Shown: positions 8,131 through 16,910 of the stretch, piece by piece
How positions within the stretch are numbered: the first letter of the stretch is position 1
Layout: every line of letters starts with the position of its first letter
Source of the DNA: Hohaiivirga sp031546825
GTDB taxonomy: Bacteria > Pseudomonadota > Alphaproteobacteria > Rhizobiales > Beijerinckiaceae
DNA: 64,000 bases
Assembly (NCBI GenBank): GCA_031546825.1
Contig: JAVBJU010000016.1
Span: forward strand, 1 to 64,000
Direction of reading: 5' to 3'
Program-made: the position numbers and the translations under genes
The notes under the pieces: model-generated
Told to the model about the DNA's origin: nothing
What the model saw: the letters and a program-made list of their open reading frames with translations, nothing else
Databases searched by the model: none

Positions 8131-9774
8131 ATGGCTGCCAAAGAAGTAAAATTCGGAACCGAAGCCCGCGAGAAGATGCTGCGCGGCGTGGACATTCTCG
8201 CCAATGCCGTCAAGGTAACGCTCGGCCCCAAGGGTCGTAATGTCGTGATCGAACGTTCCTTCGGCGCGCCCCGCATCACCAAGGACGGCGTCACCGTCGC
8301 CAAGGAAATCGAACTTGCTGACAAGTTCGAGAACATGGGCGCCCAGATGGTTCGCGAAGTCGCGTCCAAGACCAACGACATCGCCGGTGACGGCACCACC
8401 ACTGCAACCGTTCTCGCCCAGGCCATCGTTCGCGAAGGTGCCAAGGCGGTGACGGCTGGCATGAACCCGATGGATCTGAAGCGTGGTATCGATCTCGCCA
8501 CCGCTGAAGCCATCTCCGACATCCAGAAGCGCGCCAAGAAGGTGAAGTCTTCGGAAGAAGTCACCCAGGTCGGCACCGTTTCCGCCAATGGCGACCGTTC
8601 GATCGGTGAAATGATCGCCCGCGCCATGCAGAAGGTTGGTAACGAAGGCGTCATCACGGTTGAAGAGGCCAAGAGCCTTGAGACCGAACTCGACGTCGTC
8701 GAAGGCATGCAGTTTGATCGCGGCTACCTGTCGCCTTACTTCATCACCAACGCCGAGAAGATGGCCGTTGAACTTGAGGACCCCTATATCCTCATCCACG
8801 AGAAGAAGCTGACCTCGCTCCAGGCGATGCTGCCGGTTCTCGAAGCCGTTGTTCAGACCGGCAAGCCGCTGCTGATCATCGCTGAAGACGTTGAAGGCGA
8901 AGCTCTTGCCACCCTCGTCGTCAACAAGCTGCGTGGTGGCCTCAAGGTTGCCGCCGTCAAGGCTCCGGGCTTTGGTGATCGCCGCAAAGCCATGCTCGAG
9001 GATATCGCTATCCTCACCGCTGGTCAGACGATCTCGGAAGATCTCGGTATCAAGCTTGAGACCGTGACTCTTGCCCAGCTCGGCCGTGCCAAGCGCGTCC
9101 GCATCGACAAGGAAAACACCACGATCATCGACGGCGCTGGCAAGAAGAAGGAAATCGAGTCCCGCGTCAGCCAGATCAAGTCGCAGATCGAGGAAACCAC
9201 TTCCGATTACGACCGCGAAAAGCTCCAGGAGCGTCTTGCCAAGCTCGCGGGCGGCGTTGCCGTTTTGCGCGTTGGTGGCGTGACCGAAATCGAGGTCAAG
9301 GAGAAGAAGGATCGCGTTGACGATGCGCTCAACGCAACCCGCGCGGCTGTCGAAGAGGGTATTGTCCCCGGCGGCGGTACCGCACTCCTGCGCGCCAAGG
9401 CTGCGGTTCTCAAGCTGAAGAGCGATAACGCCGACATCCAGGCCGGTATCCACATTGTTGCCAAGGCGCTTGAGGCCCCCATCCGTCAGATCGTCGAGAA
9501 CGCTGGCGTGGAAGGCTCGATCGTGGTCGGCAAGATCAACGAGAACAAGTCCCAGACCTACGGCTTCAATGCTCAGACCGAAGAGTTCGTGGACATGCTC
9601 GAAGCTGGTATCGTAGATCCGGCCAAGGTTGTTCGCGCTGCGTTGCAGGACGCAGCCTCGGTTGCTGGCCTCCTGATCACCACCGAAGCGATGGTTGCAG
9701 AACTGCCGCGCAAGGAATCTGCTCCGGCAATGCCGGGCGGCGGCATGGGTGGCATGGGCGGTATGGACTTCTAA
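8131..9774 (+). CDS. groEL: Chaperonin GroEL
   Basis: This is a full-length 547-residue Hsp60 chaperonin. It has the ATP-binding motif GDGTTTATVLA near residue 86, the conserved VVEGMQFDRGYLSPYF, and the flexible GGMGGMGGMDF tail. It folds client proteins with GroES in an ATP-driven cycle. AAAGGG precedes the ATG. A strong intrinsic terminator follows 30 bases after the stop. Confidence 0.99.
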   Translation: MAAKEVKFGTEAREKMLRGVDILANAVKVTLGPKGRNVVIERSFGAPRITKDGVTVAKEIELADKFENMGAQMVREVASKTNDIAGDGTTTATVLAQAIVREGAKAVTAGMNPMDLKRGIDLATAEAISDIQKRAKKVKSSEEVTQVGTVSANGDRSIGEMIARAMQKVGNEGVITVEEAKSLETELDVVEGMQFDRGYLSPYFITNAEKMAVELEDPYILIHEKKLTSLQAMLPVLEAVVQTGKPLLIIAEDVEGEALATLVVNKLRGGLKVAAVKAPGFGDRRKAMLEDIAILTAGQTISEDLGIKLETVTLAQLGRAKRVRIDKENTTIIDGAGKKKEIESRVSQIKSQIEETTSDYDREKLQERLAKLAGGVAVLRVGGVTEIEVKEKKDRVDDALNATRAAVEEGIVPGGGTALLRAKAAVLKLKSDNADIQAGIHIVAKALEAPIRQIVENAGVEGSIVVGKINENKSQTYGFNAQTEEFVDMLEAGIVDPAKVVRAALQDAASVAGLLITTEAMVAELPRKESAPAMPGGGMGGMGGMDF

Positions 9775-9804
9775 GTTCAGCCCAACCCGGCAATCTGAAA
9801 AACG

Positions 9805-9835
9805 AGCCCCGGAGCACTGCTCCGGGGCTTTTTTT
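9805..9835 (+). terminator. Intrinsic terminator of groESL
   Basis: The arms AGCCCCGGAGC and GCTCCGGGGCT form a perfect 11-bp stem with loop ACT, followed directly by a run of seven T. Confidence 0.95.
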
Positions 9836-9943
9836 CTGGCTCAGGCTGTGGGATAAAGCTTTGAAAATCACAATGCTTACGCATTTGAAGGACAATCGGC
9901 TGGCTATGCGTAATCAGTATAAAAACTGCGAGGGCGCGTTGAG

Positions 9944-10696
9944 ATGAAGGCTCTGACAACTCAGACTCCCGCGGTCGATAAGGCCGTGAGGGTTCTGGAT
10001 TATCTGTCAAACCGCAGCGGCGCGACATTCAGCCAGATTTACCAGGATGTGGGCCTGCCCAAGAGCACCGCCTCGTCGCTGCTGACGAGCCTCGTTGCCC
10101 ACGGGTTGCTGCGTCTCGAAAAAGACCGTTATTTCCTCGGGATCCGCCTCTACTCACTCGGTCAGAAGGCCGAGGAGGAGTTTGATATCAAGCGCTTGGC
10201 GATGGAGCATCTCGAGCAACTGCGTGACGCCACCCAACTCACCTGCCATCTCGGGGTGCTCGATGGCGCGTCGGCGATTTATCTGGCGAAACTGGAATCG
10301 CGCGGCGCGATCATCGTGCGCAGTTGGGTCGGTAAAAAGCTCTCGCTCTATTCCTCCGGTCTCGGAAAGGCGCTGCTTGCTTGGCTGCCGGACGAAGAGG
10401 TTGATCGACTGGTGCCCGACGAAAAGTTGAAAGTATTTACCGAGACCACAATTCCCACGCGAACTGCGCTCAAGACAGAGCTGGCCGAAATCAAGGCTCG
10501 GGGCTGGTCCTATGATAATGCGGAGGATTGTATCGGTGTCTATTGTGTTGCCGCTCCAATATTTGACGCCCAAAGTCAGGTGGTGGCGGCTATCAGTGCG
10601 GTTGGGGTTTCATTCCAGATGCCCTTGGAGCAGCGCGAGAAGCTGGCGCAACAGGTGATCGCCACAACACGGGCGATCTCAGCCAAGTTGAAATAA
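9944..10696 (+). CDS. IclR-family transcriptional regulator
   Basis: This 250-residue protein has an N-terminal winged helix-turn-helix (DKAVRVLDYLSNRSGATFS and LPKSTASSLLTSL, residues about 10-65). A C-terminal IclR effector domain follows (about 80-245), ending in the family-typical region AAPIFDAQSQVVAAISAVG. IclR regulators usually sense small carboxylic acids and control adjacent catabolic genes. It converges on the aldonate/aldarate-type operon whose MFS gene ends at 10956, so that operon is its likeliest target; this is inference. GAGGG lies 9 bases before the ATG. Confidence 0.88.
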   Translation: MKALTTQTPAVDKAVRVLDYLSNRSGATFSQIYQDVGLPKSTASSLLTSLVAHGLLRLEKDRYFLGIRLYSLGQKAEEEFDIKRLAMEHLEQLRDATQLTCHLGVLDGASAIYLAKLESRGAIIVRSWVGKKLSLYSSGLGKALLAWLPDEEVDRLVPDEKLKVFTETTIPTRTALKTELAEIKARGWSYDNAEDCIGVYCVAAPIFDAQSQVVAAISAVGVSFQMPLEQREKLAQQVIATTRAISAKLK

Positions 10697-10803
10697 AGCA
10701 GATTTGCGAGCGGGACTTCCGCTGTTGGCGTTTAACTTTACCGCATGAAAGAAAGCCCCCCCCCGCGCTTCAGACTGGCGCTCCATGCCCATTGCAATAA
10801 AAA

Positions 10804-10834
10804 TGCGACGGCTCATGGGGCATGGGCCGTCGCA
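10804..10834. terminator. Stem-loop, likely bidirectional terminator
   Basis: TGCGACGGC and GCCGTCGCA make a perfect 9-bp stem with a 13-nt loop, followed by TCATTTTT on the plus strand and preceded by an A-rich run. It lies in the convergent gap between the iclR gene and the MFS gene. Confidence 0.7.
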
Positions 10835-10843
10835 TCATTTTTA

Positions 10844-10881
10844 AAAGCAGGTTGTGTTTACACTGAAACACAACCTGCTCT
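10844..10881. repeat. Palindromic repeat family A, copy 1
   Basis: AAAGCAGGTTGTGTTT, a 6-nt loop, then AAACACAACCTGCTCT. The arms pair at 14-15 of 16 positions. Relative to copy 2 at 15471 the inner GGAT/ATCC has changed to GGTT/AACC, a compensated change. It sits in a convergent gap directly after a terminator. Confidence 0.85.
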
Positions 10882-10955
10882 AACTTCCATGTTTTGCAAG
10901 GCTTTATGCAGTTAGCCGGATTCCACTTGACTGGGCCCTACTGTAAATATTGCCG

Positions 10956-12293
10956 TTACGATGCCTGCAACTGGCCTGCAGGTACTGAAGCGGGATCCTC
11001 TATGCTGATCGGCTTGTTAAAATCGATGAGCATCGAACACACGAAGTAACCGACGGCTGCCACTGCGAACAGAATAATGGCGATATAGTAAGAGCCGGTC
11101 GACTTCACCAGGAAGCCGACAACGATCGGCAGGACGGCAGCCCAGAGGTTCGAGAAGAAGTTCATGGAACCGCAAATAGTACCAGCCACAGCCTGCCCAC
11201 CGAGAAGGCCGGGGATCGACCAATAAATGCTCGCCCAACGGATGGGGAACAGGGCAATCGCCAAGAATACCACCACCATTGTCGGATTATGCGTCTCTGC
11301 GACGATAAACAGGCTGATTCCGGAAACCGCAGCAGAAATACCAAACAGCGTATGCAGAACCAGGTTGTTGCTGCCACCGGCGCGACGCCAACGGTCGGCA
11401 ATGTAGCCACCAATTTGCTGGCCGATGAAGCACAGCATGAAGATGAGAGTGACAGCGCCACCCATCTGCTTGAGGTCAAAGCCATGGGCTTGCTGCAGAT
11501 AAATCGGCGACCACACCATCAGGCCGTAAAAGACCGTGCTGTAGCAGATCCAGCCGCCAAACAGCGCAAGCACATTGCGCTGCTTGAAATAGGGCTTCAT
11601 GGCCGAGAGACTGAACTTGCCCGCTGGGCCAACGGCCTTGTTGGAACGATTGATGAAATCCAGTTCCTGCTGGTTGACCTTGGGGTGGTCCGAGGGAATG
11701 TTCCGGATGTAGAACCAAGCGGCAATCCCGGCCACGACGGTTCCGATACCAGCGATTACGAAGGCTGCGCGCCATGAATCAAATGTTGCGATCAGGGCAG
11801 TAATGATGGCTGCTCCGACCGCAGTGCCCAGTGCAGCGCCGCCATCGAGCAGCATGGAACCACGGCCACGTTCGTTGGGTGTGAGCCACACGCCCATCAA
11901 CTTCGCACCCGCTGGCATGATCGGGGCTTCCGAAATGCCAAGGCCCAGACGCGTCAGCGCAAAGGTGATGTAGTTGCCACAGAGGGCTCCCAAACCCTGG
12001 AATATGCCCCAGACAATTGTTGCAAGCGCGATGATTGCCCGAGGTTTGAACCTGTCAGCCGCGATACCGCAGGGGATTTGCATCAAGGCGTAAGCCCAGA
12101 AAAATGCGCTGTGCAGCAGCCCCTGAATAGCGGCGTCGTTGCCGATGCCGTAGTCGTGGGCGACGTGGCTCATGGCCACGCCGAGCGAGCTACGATCAAT
12201 GTAGTTAATGGCTCCAAGAACCAGCATGAGAATGAAGATGCGCCACCGGACATTGGACGCACCAGGCGCGGGTGTAAATTGGGTTTGCGACAT
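10956..12293 (-). CDS. MFS transporter, anion:cation symporter (glucarate/hexuronate-type)
   Basis: The 445-residue protein has twelve predicted membrane helices. Its N-terminal signature NYIDRSSLGVAMSHVAHDYG and the loop after helix 2 (GIAADRFKPR) are typical of the ACS family, which imports sugar acids such as galacturonate, glucarate or galactonate. GGAGG lies 6 bases before the ATG. It is the last gene of the aldolase-dehydratase-transporter operon, so it most likely brings in that operon's substrate; the exact sugar acid is not determinable here. Confidence 0.85.
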   Translation of the reverse strand: MSQTQFTPAPGASNVRWRIFILMLVLGAINYIDRSSLGVAMSHVAHDYGIGNDAAIQGLLHSAFFWAYALMQIPCGIAADRFKPRAIIALATIVWGIFQGLGALCGNYITFALTRLGLGISEAPIMPAGAKLMGVWLTPNERGRGSMLLDGGAALGTAVGAAIITALIATFDSWRAAFVIAGIGTVVAGIAAWFYIRNIPSDHPKVNQQELDFINRSNKAVGPAGKFSLSAMKPYFKQRNVLALFGGWICYSTVFYGLMVWSPIYLQQAHGFDLKQMGGAVTLIFMLCFIGQQIGGYIADRWRRAGGSNNLVLHTLFGISAAVSGISLFIVAETHNPTMVVVFLAIALFPIRWASIYWSIPGLLGGQAVAGTICGSMNFFSNLWAAVLPIVVGFLVKSTGSYYIAIILFAVAAVGYFVCSMLIDFNKPISIEDPASVPAGQLQAS

Positions 12294-12307
12294 AATAGTC
12301 CTCCTTA

Positions 12308-12326
12308 CGGCCCGCAGGACGGGCCG
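12308..12326 (-). other. Intercistronic stem-loop
   Basis: CGGCCCG and CGGGCCG form a perfect 7-bp stem with a 5-nt loop, 15 bases upstream of the MFS start and inside the operon gap. It may tune the relative expression or stability of the two cistrons. Confidence 0.45.
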
Positions 12327-12363
12327 AGGAAAAGAGAAATGTGAGAGAGCCTAAGGTGTCGTG

Positions 12364-13884
12364 CTACATCATGACGCCGGTCTGCCAGGGAACGAATTCC
12401 AGGCCGCCATATCCAAACTGTTCGCTTTTGGTACGCTCGCCGGATGCGACCCGGAGGATCATGCGATAAAGCTCCTCACCAAGGGCTTCGATGGAAGCAT
12501 CGCCGTCGACCACGCCGCCGCAATTCATGTCCATGTCCTCTTCCTGGCGCTGCCAAAGGATGGTGTTGGTCGCCATTTTGATGGAGGGCGTAGGCTTGCA
12601 ACCGAATGCCGATCCACGGCCGGTGGTGAAGCACAACATGTTCGCGCCGCCTGCGATTTGGCCGGTTACGGCAGCAGGGTCGTAGCCGGGGGTATCCATG
12701 AACACCAAGCCGCGTGCAGTTACCTGTTCGGCATATTCATAAACACCGGTAAGGTTGGTGCTACCAGCTTTGGCAACCGCCCCAAGGGACTTCTCAAGGA
12801 TGGTTGTCAGGCCGCCAACCTTGTTTCCCGCTGACGGATTATTGTTCATCTCGGCGTTGTTGCGCTCGCAGTAACGTTCCCACCAGCGGATGCGGCTCAC
12901 CAGCTTTTCGCCGACTTCGCGGCTTGCGGCGCGACGGGTCAGCAGATGCTCGGCCCCGTAGATTTCCGGCGTCTCTGAGAGTATCGCGGTACCGCCCTGT
13001 GCCACCAGTTTGTCAACTGCATAGCCAAGCACGGGATTAGCTGAAATGCCGGAGAGGGCGTCAGAGCCGCCGCATTCCAGGGCGAGCATCAGTTCCGAAG
13101 CCGGAATAGGCTCGCGGCGAACATCATTGGCGACTGGCAACATTTCCTCAATGGCCGCAATGGCGCGCGCTGCGGTTTTAGCGGTGCCGCCCGTTTCCTG
13201 GATGGTCATCACCTGAAGCATTTTGCTTTCGTTGAGCTTCATTTCTTTCATCAGATCACCGATCTGATTGACCTCACAGCCGAGACCAATGATGACGATA
13301 CCGGCAAAATTCACATGATGGGCATAACCGCCAATGGTGCGCCGGAGAATATGAAGATCTTCGCTGTCAAAGCCCGTGGCACAACCCAGCCCGTGCGGCA
13401 GTGAAACAACGCCGTCAACATTGGGGAAGTTGGCGAGGCCTTTCTGGATGAAATGATCGGATACCAAACGAACAACGGTAGCCGAGCAGTTCACCGAACT
13501 GAGTACGCCGATATAATTGCGGGTTGCCACGCGGCCGTCGGCGCGGCGAATACCCATGAAGGTATCCTTCTGTGCGGCCTTCGGTGTCTCACGGGCGTCG
13601 ACGCAATAGGCGTAGTCCCGCTGAAAATCATTCCCCATTTCCATATTTTGCAGATGTATATGCTCACCCGTTTTAATCGCCTTCTTGGCAAAGCCGATAA
13701 TCTGGTTGTAGCGCTTGATGGGAGCTCCGTTTGCTAGATCACGGCGCGCAACCTTGTGGCCAAAAGGAACTTCCTGCAATACGGTGAGGCCGTCTTCCAG
13801 CTTCTGACCGGCCTTCAAGGGTTCTCTGGCAATGGCAACGTCGTCTGCCGGGTGCAGGATAATGACGGGGGATTTGACACTCAT
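12364..13884 (-). CDS. UxaA/GarD-family sugar-acid dehydratase
   Basis: The 506-residue protein joins an N-terminal SAF domain (about 5-85) to the large iron-dependent dehydratase domain of altronate hydrolase (UxaA) and galactarate dehydratase (GarD). Family motifs include RADGRVATRNYIGVLSSVNC and LPHGLGCATG. The conserved Cys residues at NCSAT, GLGCEVN, ALECGGSD and DMNCGGVVDG fit metal or catalytic sites. It removes water from a sugar acid to give a 2-keto-3-deoxy acid, which the neighbouring aldolase could cleave. ATG 13884 is used because GGAGAG lies 6 bases upstream; a TTG two codons earlier is unlikely. Altronate versus galactarate or another acid cannot be settled by eye. Confidence 0.85.
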   Translation of the reverse strand: MSVKSPVIILHPADDVAIAREPLKAGQKLEDGLTVLQEVPFGHKVARRDLANGAPIKRYNQIIGFAKKAIKTGEHIHLQNMEMGNDFQRDYAYCVDARETPKAAQKDTFMGIRRADGRVATRNYIGVLSSVNCSATVVRLVSDHFIQKGLANFPNVDGVVSLPHGLGCATGFDSEDLHILRRTIGGYAHHVNFAGIVIIGLGCEVNQIGDLMKEMKLNESKMLQVMTIQETGGTAKTAARAIAAIEEMLPVANDVRREPIPASELMLALECGGSDALSGISANPVLGYAVDKLVAQGGTAILSETPEIYGAEHLLTRRAASREVGEKLVSRIRWWERYCERNNAEMNNNPSAGNKVGGLTTILEKSLGAVAKAGSTNLTGVYEYAEQVTARGLVFMDTPGYDPAAVTGQIAGGANMLCFTTGRGSAFGCKPTPSIKMATNTILWQRQEEDMDMNCGGVVDGDASIEALGEELYRMILRVASGERTKSEQFGYGGLEFVPWQTGVMM

Positions 13885-13934
13885 GTTCAACTCTCCTGAT
13901 AATTAAATATAGGGTGAGAAAAAGGATCTGGTGA

Positions 13935-14843
13935 TCAGCGCTTGGGGAGAACTGAGTCGTAAAGCGCGCTCAGGACCTTTTGTTTTTCTGGCGAAAGCTT
14001 CTGAACCGGTGCCAATACGTTGGTCGGAATATCCAGCCCGCTCATGCGGATTGCTTCCTTGACCACGCCGAAAAACGGGGTCTCGATGGCGTAGATGCTC
14101 GATAGCCGCGCCAGTTGGCGCTGGAGGTCAAACATCTTCGGGTAATCCTTGGCAACAAAAGCCTGGTAGATGCCGCAGGTGATATGGGCCGCAAAGTTGG
14201 CCGTGGCAGGAATTCCGCCATTGCCGCCGAGGATCAGCGTATCCATCATGTATTCGTCGTAACCAGAGAAGATCACGAAGTCGGGCCGAAGCGGACGTAC
14301 CAGGTTGAAGATCTCCCGCACGTGGCTCATGTTATCGACGGTATCCTTGATACCAATGATGTTTGGGCAATCCTGCGCCAGCCGGCGGATAACTTCGACC
14401 TTGATATCCTGGCCCGTTAGCGCCGGGAAGTTATAGATGATCACCGGCGTCGTGATGCTTTCCGCCACTGTTTTGAAGTGATTGTAGATATAGTCATCAT
14501 TCAGCAACGCATAATAGGGGTTAAGCACCAACACTGCATCGGCTCCGAGCGTGTCGGCGTGGCGCCCATATTCGACCACTTCGTCGGTGCTCGGGCTGCT
14601 GATGCCGAGCATCAGAGGAACCCGTTTGTTGATGTGCTTGGCGGCGAATTCGGCAACGCGGAAGCGCTCGTCGCGGCGCATATGGCAGAACTCGCCGCCG
14701 CTGCCGAGAATGAGCATCCCATCGACGCCGTCAGCAATCAATTTATCGATGAGCAGAGCCATGCCGCGCTCATCGAGCCGACCGTCTTCTGTCAGGATGG
14801 TGGGTACGGGGGGGAATACGCCCTTGAATTTCTGGAGAGTCAT
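13935..14843 (-). CDS. DapA-superfamily 2-keto-3-deoxy-sugar-acid aldolase (YagE/YjhH-like)
   Basis: The protein has 302 residues and the class I aldolase fold of the DHDPS/NAL family. The catalytic Tyr (YNFPALTGQD, about residue 145) and the Schiff-base Lys (IIGIKDT, about 173) are present. Close resemblance to E. coli YagE/YjhH is visible in the LGSGGEFCHM segment, in LMLGISSPSTDEVVEYGRHA and in YNFPALTGQD, where YagE has an equivalent GTGGEFSQM and YNFPDLTGQD. YagE and YjhH cleave 2-keto-3-deoxy-gluconate or -pentonate. True DHDPS of lysine synthesis is less likely, given those motifs and the operon with a dehydratase and sugar-acid transporter. It is the first gene of that operon. Confidence 0.82.
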   Translation of the reverse strand: MTLQKFKGVFPPVPTILTEDGRLDERGMALLIDKLIADGVDGMLILGSGGEFCHMRRDERFRVAEFAAKHINKRVPLMLGISSPSTDEVVEYGRHADTLGADAVLVLNPYYALLNDDYIYNHFKTVAESITTPVIIYNFPALTGQDIKVEVIRRLAQDCPNIIGIKDTVDNMSHVREIFNLVRPLRPDFVIFSGYDEYMMDTLILGGNGGIPATANFAAHITCGIYQAFVAKDYPKMFDLQRQLARLSSIYAIETPFFGVVKEAIRMSGLDIPTNVLAPVQKLSPEKQKVLSALYDSVLPKR

Positions 14844-14872
14844 GGAATGCCATTTCTTAATAGAGAACGATT

Positions 14873-14888
14873 GTTCCGTATCTAGAAC
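14873..14888. promoter_or_regulatory. Candidate operator upstream of the aldolase operon
   Basis: GTTCCGTATCTAGAAC has inverted ends GTTC/GAAC around 8 bases, 30 bases upstream of the aldolase start. A second GAAC-N4-GTTC overlaps just before it. IclR-family operators often have this GTTC...GAAC form. This is weak evidence from one site. Confidence 0.35.
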
Positions 14889-15084
14889 TTAGCATTGGTA
14901 TAAAGAAGCGTCAACATGCGGGGGAAAGCCAGTGTCTGCGGTCAATTGGCTGAAATGAAATGGTTTTTTTGGTTCTCTGAGATGGGCAGACCCTGTCAGG
15001 ACCAATTGCCGCACGGAGTAGGTAGCAGCGGTGGCATTCCGGCACATTGCAGGATATGACACGCCCCAAGGAGACTAACCGGAT

Positions 15085-15336
15085 ATGATTATGAAGAGAG
15101 TGCTACGGATTTTGGCAATAACGCTGATTATGGCGCTGGGGCTAATCGGGCAGCGGTATTATGCTTATGTGACCAATACCCAAAGCCCCTATGATGAGGT
15201 GGGTATCGAGATCAACCGCTATATGCCGCAACCCGTCCGCAAATGGGGCTGTGATAAGTTGCACGCTACCTTCGGCAACACTCTGCCTCCATATGGCTGC
15301 CAGGCGGAGGGCGGCAACGGCCAGAAATGGCTTTGA
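15085..15336 (+). CDS. Small membrane-anchored protein of unknown function
   Basis: The product of 83 residues has one N-terminal hydrophobic segment (about 5-22) followed by a soluble part with two Cys (WGCDKL and PYGCQ). The phrases GQRYYAYVTNTQSPYDEVG and TFGNTLPPYGC recall a small conserved family I associate with alphaproteobacteria, but I cannot name a function. AAGGAG lies 11 bases upstream of the ATG. The topology suggests an inner-membrane anchor with a periplasmic domain that could form a disulfide. It stands alone, divergent from the aldolase operon and convergent with the LysR gene. Confidence 0.7.
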   Translation: MIMKRVLRILAITLIMALGLIGQRYYAYVTNTQSPYDEVGIEINRYMPQPVRKWGCDKLHATFGNTLPPYGCQAEGGNGQKWL

Positions 15337-15470
15337 AATGCCTCCCCGGCTTCTTTCCGTGACGGATACATGCCGCGGGAGATTATAATAAGCGCTCTGA
15401 CGTGGCGTCGAGCGCTATGGCAAGGCGCGGTTGAGTGGGATCCGCTAAAGCCTTGCGAAATATCGAAGTT

Positions 15471-15508
15471 AGAGCAGGATGTGTTTCTGTGTAAACACAT
15501 CCTGCTCT
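15471..15508. repeat. Palindromic repeat family A, copy 2 (perfect)
   Basis: AGAGCAGGATGTGTTT, loop CTGTGT, then AAACACATCCTGCTCT: a perfect 16-bp stem with a 6-nt loop, the best member of family A. It lies in the 299-base convergent gap between the small membrane protein gene and the LysR gene. The rest of that gap shows no gene. Confidence 0.92.
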
Positions 15509-15635
15509 AAGAATTACCGTGCTGTTGAATAACCGTATCTCATCCCCCCATCTCTGATGCGGGCGGAGGAATAGAATGCGTGAAAGACGCATTCTGGAGA
15601 TTTGGGCTTCGGCCCCTGTTGTATGAGGTCTTGGT

Positions 15636-16574
15636 TCAGGCGTCTGTTTTGAAAATAGGATTCTCGCGCGCCACGTTGGCCAAGACTTCAAGGAACCGGC
15701 TGGCTGCGGGTGACAACTGACGCGAGGTCTTGCGCATGATGCCGATCTTGCGGTGGAGATGGGGCGACGCGATCGGTGCGAAATCAAGGCCTGACATCGA
15801 GCCGTTGGCCACGGCGGAAGCCGGCAGGATGCTGATGCCCATGCCGTTCTGAACCAGGCCAAGTGCCGTGGACATGTGGTTCACCTCCTGGGCAACGGTG
15901 ACTTCCTGTGTTTCACCGACCAGAGCACGCTCCACCAGCATGCGAGTGCTGCCGCCGCGGCTGGTCAGGATGAGCGGGTAGGCAAGGCAGTCTTCCAGTT
16001 CGATCTTGCGGTTTTTCTTGGCTTGAAGGGGATGACCTTCAGGGAAAAACACACAAAGCTGGTCGGCCAGGAACGCATCCGTGGTGATGTCTTTGTCCGG
16101 AAGCAGTTTCATGCCGATGCCGAAATCGAGCTGTTCCAATTTGAGCATCTGAATGATTTGATCCACATCGACGTCCTGGACATGAACGGTGACGCCAGGG
16201 TGGGTTTCTGTGAAGGCGTGAATCGCCTTGGGCAGAAGGCTTGATGCCAGGGAAGGCAGTGCGGCGAGGCGGATAGTGCCATTACGTAATTGGGAATGAT
16301 CTGATGTGAAATTGCGAACGGCTTCCAGATCCGCCAGCAATTGCTCAAACGGCTGCAACAGGTTGCGACCGATATCGGTCAGGCGCACCTGACGCCGGTT
16401 TCTGTCAAATAATATAACCGAAAGCATTTCTTCGAGTTGGTGGATCTGCACCGTGAGTGTGGGCTGCGAAATGCCCAGTTCCTCAGCGGCGCGCGTGAAG
16501 CTCAACAGGCGGGCGAGCGCGAGGAACGAGCGGATTTGTCTGAAATTGGGAACGGCGAAAGAAGAGGTATGCAC
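15636..16574 (-). CDS. LysR-family transcriptional regulator
   Basis: The 312-residue protein has an N-terminal LysR helix-turn-helix (FLALARLLSFTRAAEELGISQPTLTVQIHQLE, about 16-47; quoted in part in family alignments) and a periplasmic-binding-protein-like effector domain (about 100-305). The start is GTG 16574, with GGAAG 9 bases upstream; no ATG is available near the expected N terminus. A TATTGA-N5-TCAATA palindrome lies 84 bases upstream and is a plausible self-regulatory site. It lies between the aldonate-type operon and the divergent aspartate aminotransferase gene, so either could be its target. Confidence 0.87.
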   Translation of the reverse strand: MHTSSFAVPNFRQIRSFLALARLLSFTRAAEELGISQPTLTVQIHQLEEMLSVILFDRNRRQVRLTDIGRNLLQPFEQLLADLEAVRNFTSDHSQLRNGTIRLAALPSLASSLLPKAIHAFTETHPGVTVHVQDVDVDQIIQMLKLEQLDFGIGMKLLPDKDITTDAFLADQLCVFFPEGHPLQAKKNRKIELEDCLAYPLILTSRGGSTRMLVERALVGETQEVTVAQEVNHMSTALGLVQNGMGISILPASAVANGSMSGLDFAPIASPHLHRKIGIMRKTSRQLSPAASRFLEVLANVARENPIFKTDA

Positions 16575-16657
16575 TTGCGGTAACTTCCAAGATTATTTTG
16601 TAACAGAGTGGGGCTCGCGCGGCGCGTTACCCGATGAATGAAGAAAACTGGAGCAGT

Positions 16658-16674
16658 TATTGATATTTTCAATA
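16658..16674. promoter_or_regulatory. Candidate LysR-type binding site in the lysR-aspC gap
   Basis: TATTGATATTTTCAATA is a perfect 6-bp inverted repeat with a 5-base centre and contains a T-N11-A motif. The surrounding 336-base gap (16575-16910) separates divergent genes. It also holds a run of ten G (16829-16838) and a possible aspC promoter TTGCGC-N17-TAGAAA; I see no gene there. Confidence 0.5.
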
Positions 16675-16910
16675 GCGGTCGGGACAAGGAATACGAAAGT
16701 TCAAACCTATAAGGATGCCTGCGTTAAGGGAACTGTGTGATTTTGACAAAAGGCAATTTATCCTGCCCGCTCGCTCATCGCAGATGTTTCGGGATGCCGC
16801 AACCCAAAAATCAGGGACAGCTCCTGCTGGGGGGGGGGCGCGGTTGTCCTTGCGCAAGGTCTGCCATTGCATTAGAAAATGGTGTTCGTTGCCAAGGAAA
16901 GGTTTTTATC

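Noticed and set aside
8053..9453. Long antisense open frame opposite groEL
   Set aside because: A shadow of the GC-rich groEL codon pattern with no protein-family resemblance.
13935..14843. dapA of lysine biosynthesis
   Set aside because: YagE-type motifs and the dehydratase/transporter operon fit a sugar-acid aldolase better.
16829..16838. Run of ten G in the lysR-aspC gap as a phase-variation tract
   Set aside because: It is 73 bases upstream of aspC, not in the coding start or between promoter elements I can define, and could be a sequencing artefact.
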